A stretch of DNA of 6,010 nt from an uncultured Candidatus Udaeobacter sp. (lineage in GTDB: Bacteria; Verrucomicrobiota; Verrucomicrobiia; Chthoniobacterales; UBA10450): contig CATPBS010000362.1 of NCBI GenBank assembly GCA_955652715.1, positions 1-6,010 of the forward strand, read 5' to 3'. Made by a program: the position numbers and the translations under genes. Under the pieces are notes generated by a model. The model was not told where the DNA came from, made no database searches, and saw only the letters and a program-made list of their open reading frames with translations. Positions 5,544 through 6,010 of the stretch are shown in pieces. Each line of letters starts with the position of its first letter. Positions within the stretch are counted from its first letter, which is position 1.

Positions 5544-5641
5544 CAGTGAACTTCTGACTCAGAGAATCTTGGTCCTCATCGAGTGGCAAGATCGCGTTAC
5601 ATACACAAGCCAATTTCTCGTGATCTCGATTCAACTCCGAT
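5344..5641. other. AT-richer spacer between fucose synthase and oxidoreductase genes
   Basis: These 298 bases separate two well-conserved genes and hold only the doubtful 67-codon ORF (5340-5543) plus 98 bases with no coding signal. I see no tRNA, no strong terminator after the fucose synthase stop, no REP-like GTAGCC unit and no clear sigma-70 promoter. The oxidoreductase needs a promoter somewhere here unless it is read through from the fucose synthase gene. Confidence 0.4.
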
Positions 5642-6010
5642 TTAGGCCCCGATATTTTTCAAAAACCAATTGTACGTTTGGGCGATCCCCTCCCGCAGCG
5701 TGATCCCCGGCTTCCAGCGAAGGGCGCGTAATTTAGTAATATTCAAGAGCTTTCGCGGCGTGCCATCCGGCTTACTCGTGTCCCAGGCGAGTTCACCATG
5801 GAAACCCACTACGGCGCAGATTAATTCCGCCAGCTCGCGAATCGAAACATCCTCACCGCAGCCGACATTGATGATTTCCGGGGAGTCGTATTTCTCCAGA
5901 AGTAAAAGACATGCTGAGGCCAGATCGTCCACATGCAAAACTTCGCGGCGCGGTTTCCCAGTTCCCCACACGATTAGCTTTTGATCATTGCGCGTTTTGG
6001 CTTCGTGCGC
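5642..6010 (-). CDS. fcl: GDP-L-fucose synthase, C-terminal part (cut by window edge)
   Basis: The last 122 codons of a short-chain dehydrogenase-like epimerase/reductase. The frame stays open to the window edge (first codons AHEAKTRNDQKLIV), so the gene starts outside. It matches the C-terminal region of GDP-L-fucose synthase (Fcl/WcaG), which turns GDP-4-keto-6-deoxymannose into GDP-L-fucose with NADPH in the cytoplasm. Seen landmarks: VWGTGKPRREVLHVDDLA, with the family's WGTG and RRE(F/V)LHVDD; INVGCGEDVSIRELAELI; DTSKPDGTPRKLLNITKL; and a final GITLREGIAQTYNWFLKN. The Rossmann domain and the catalytic Ser-Tyr-Lys lie outside the window. GDP-mannose 4,6-dehydratase (gmd) often neighbours it and may lie to the right. 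GDP-fucose would feed O-antigen or exopolysaccharide. The stop is TAA at 5642-5644. The family call is very secure. Confidence 0.93.
   Translation of the reverse strand, partial: AHEAKTRNDQKLIVWGTGKPRREVLHVDDLASACLLLLEKYDSPEIINVGCGEDVSIRELAELICAVVGFHGELAWDTSKPDGTPRKLLNITKLRALRWKPGITLREGIAQTYNWFLKNIGA

Overview
The window is a run of genes all read on the minus strand, from a Gram-negative bacterium: it has a full lipid A disaccharide synthase gene (lpxB). Base composition is moderate GC. The gene content (lpxB next to a Gfo/Idh/MocA oxidoreductase, GDP-fucose synthase, a KynB-type cyclase, an ArnT-like membrane glycosyltransferase), the lack of strong Shine-Dalgarno sequences and the abundance of small palindromic repeats would fit a soil or freshwater member of the Verrucomicrobiota or a related phylum. 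That taxonomic guess is inference only.

In transcription order (right to left) the layout is: the C-terminal third of a GDP-L-fucose synthase gene, cut by the window edge (5642-6010); an AT-richer stretch of about 300 bases holding one doubtful 67-codon ORF that overlaps the next gene by ATGA (5340-5543); a Gfo/Idh/MocA oxidoreductase (4423-5343); lpxB (3172-4305, GTG start); a 340-base intergenic region filled mostly by a 190-bp nested palindromic element (2901-3090); a KynB-like cyclase (2184-2831); a 160-base spacer with a GAGCG-rich repeat; a 534-residue membrane glycosyltransferase of the GT39/ArnT type (419-2023); a 260-base spacer; and the first 52 codons of a secreted protein that looks like a class C beta-lactamase/serine hydrolase (1-158).

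The fucose synthase, oxidoreductase, lpxB and glycosyltransferase can all be tied to cell-envelope glycans. The oxidoreductase next to lpxB is a candidate GnnA, the UDP-GlcNAc 3-dehydrogenase used to make amide-linked lipid A. The cyclase and the beta-lactamase-like gene have no clear link to that theme.

The most striking signal is a family of small palindromes. Three units share the same plan: a GTAGCC box followed by a short hairpin with a 3-nt loop. All three lie inside the open reading frame of the glycosyltransferase. Two form an inverted pair (835-911), the arrangement of a REPIN, and one is solitary (1368-1390). They keep the frame open and encode hydrophilic insertions between predicted membrane helices. 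A second, unrelated palindromic family fills the lpxB-cyclase intergenic region, and its two outer hairpins differ by base-pair-preserving changes. No transposase or CRISPR array is visible, and I identified no RNA gene.
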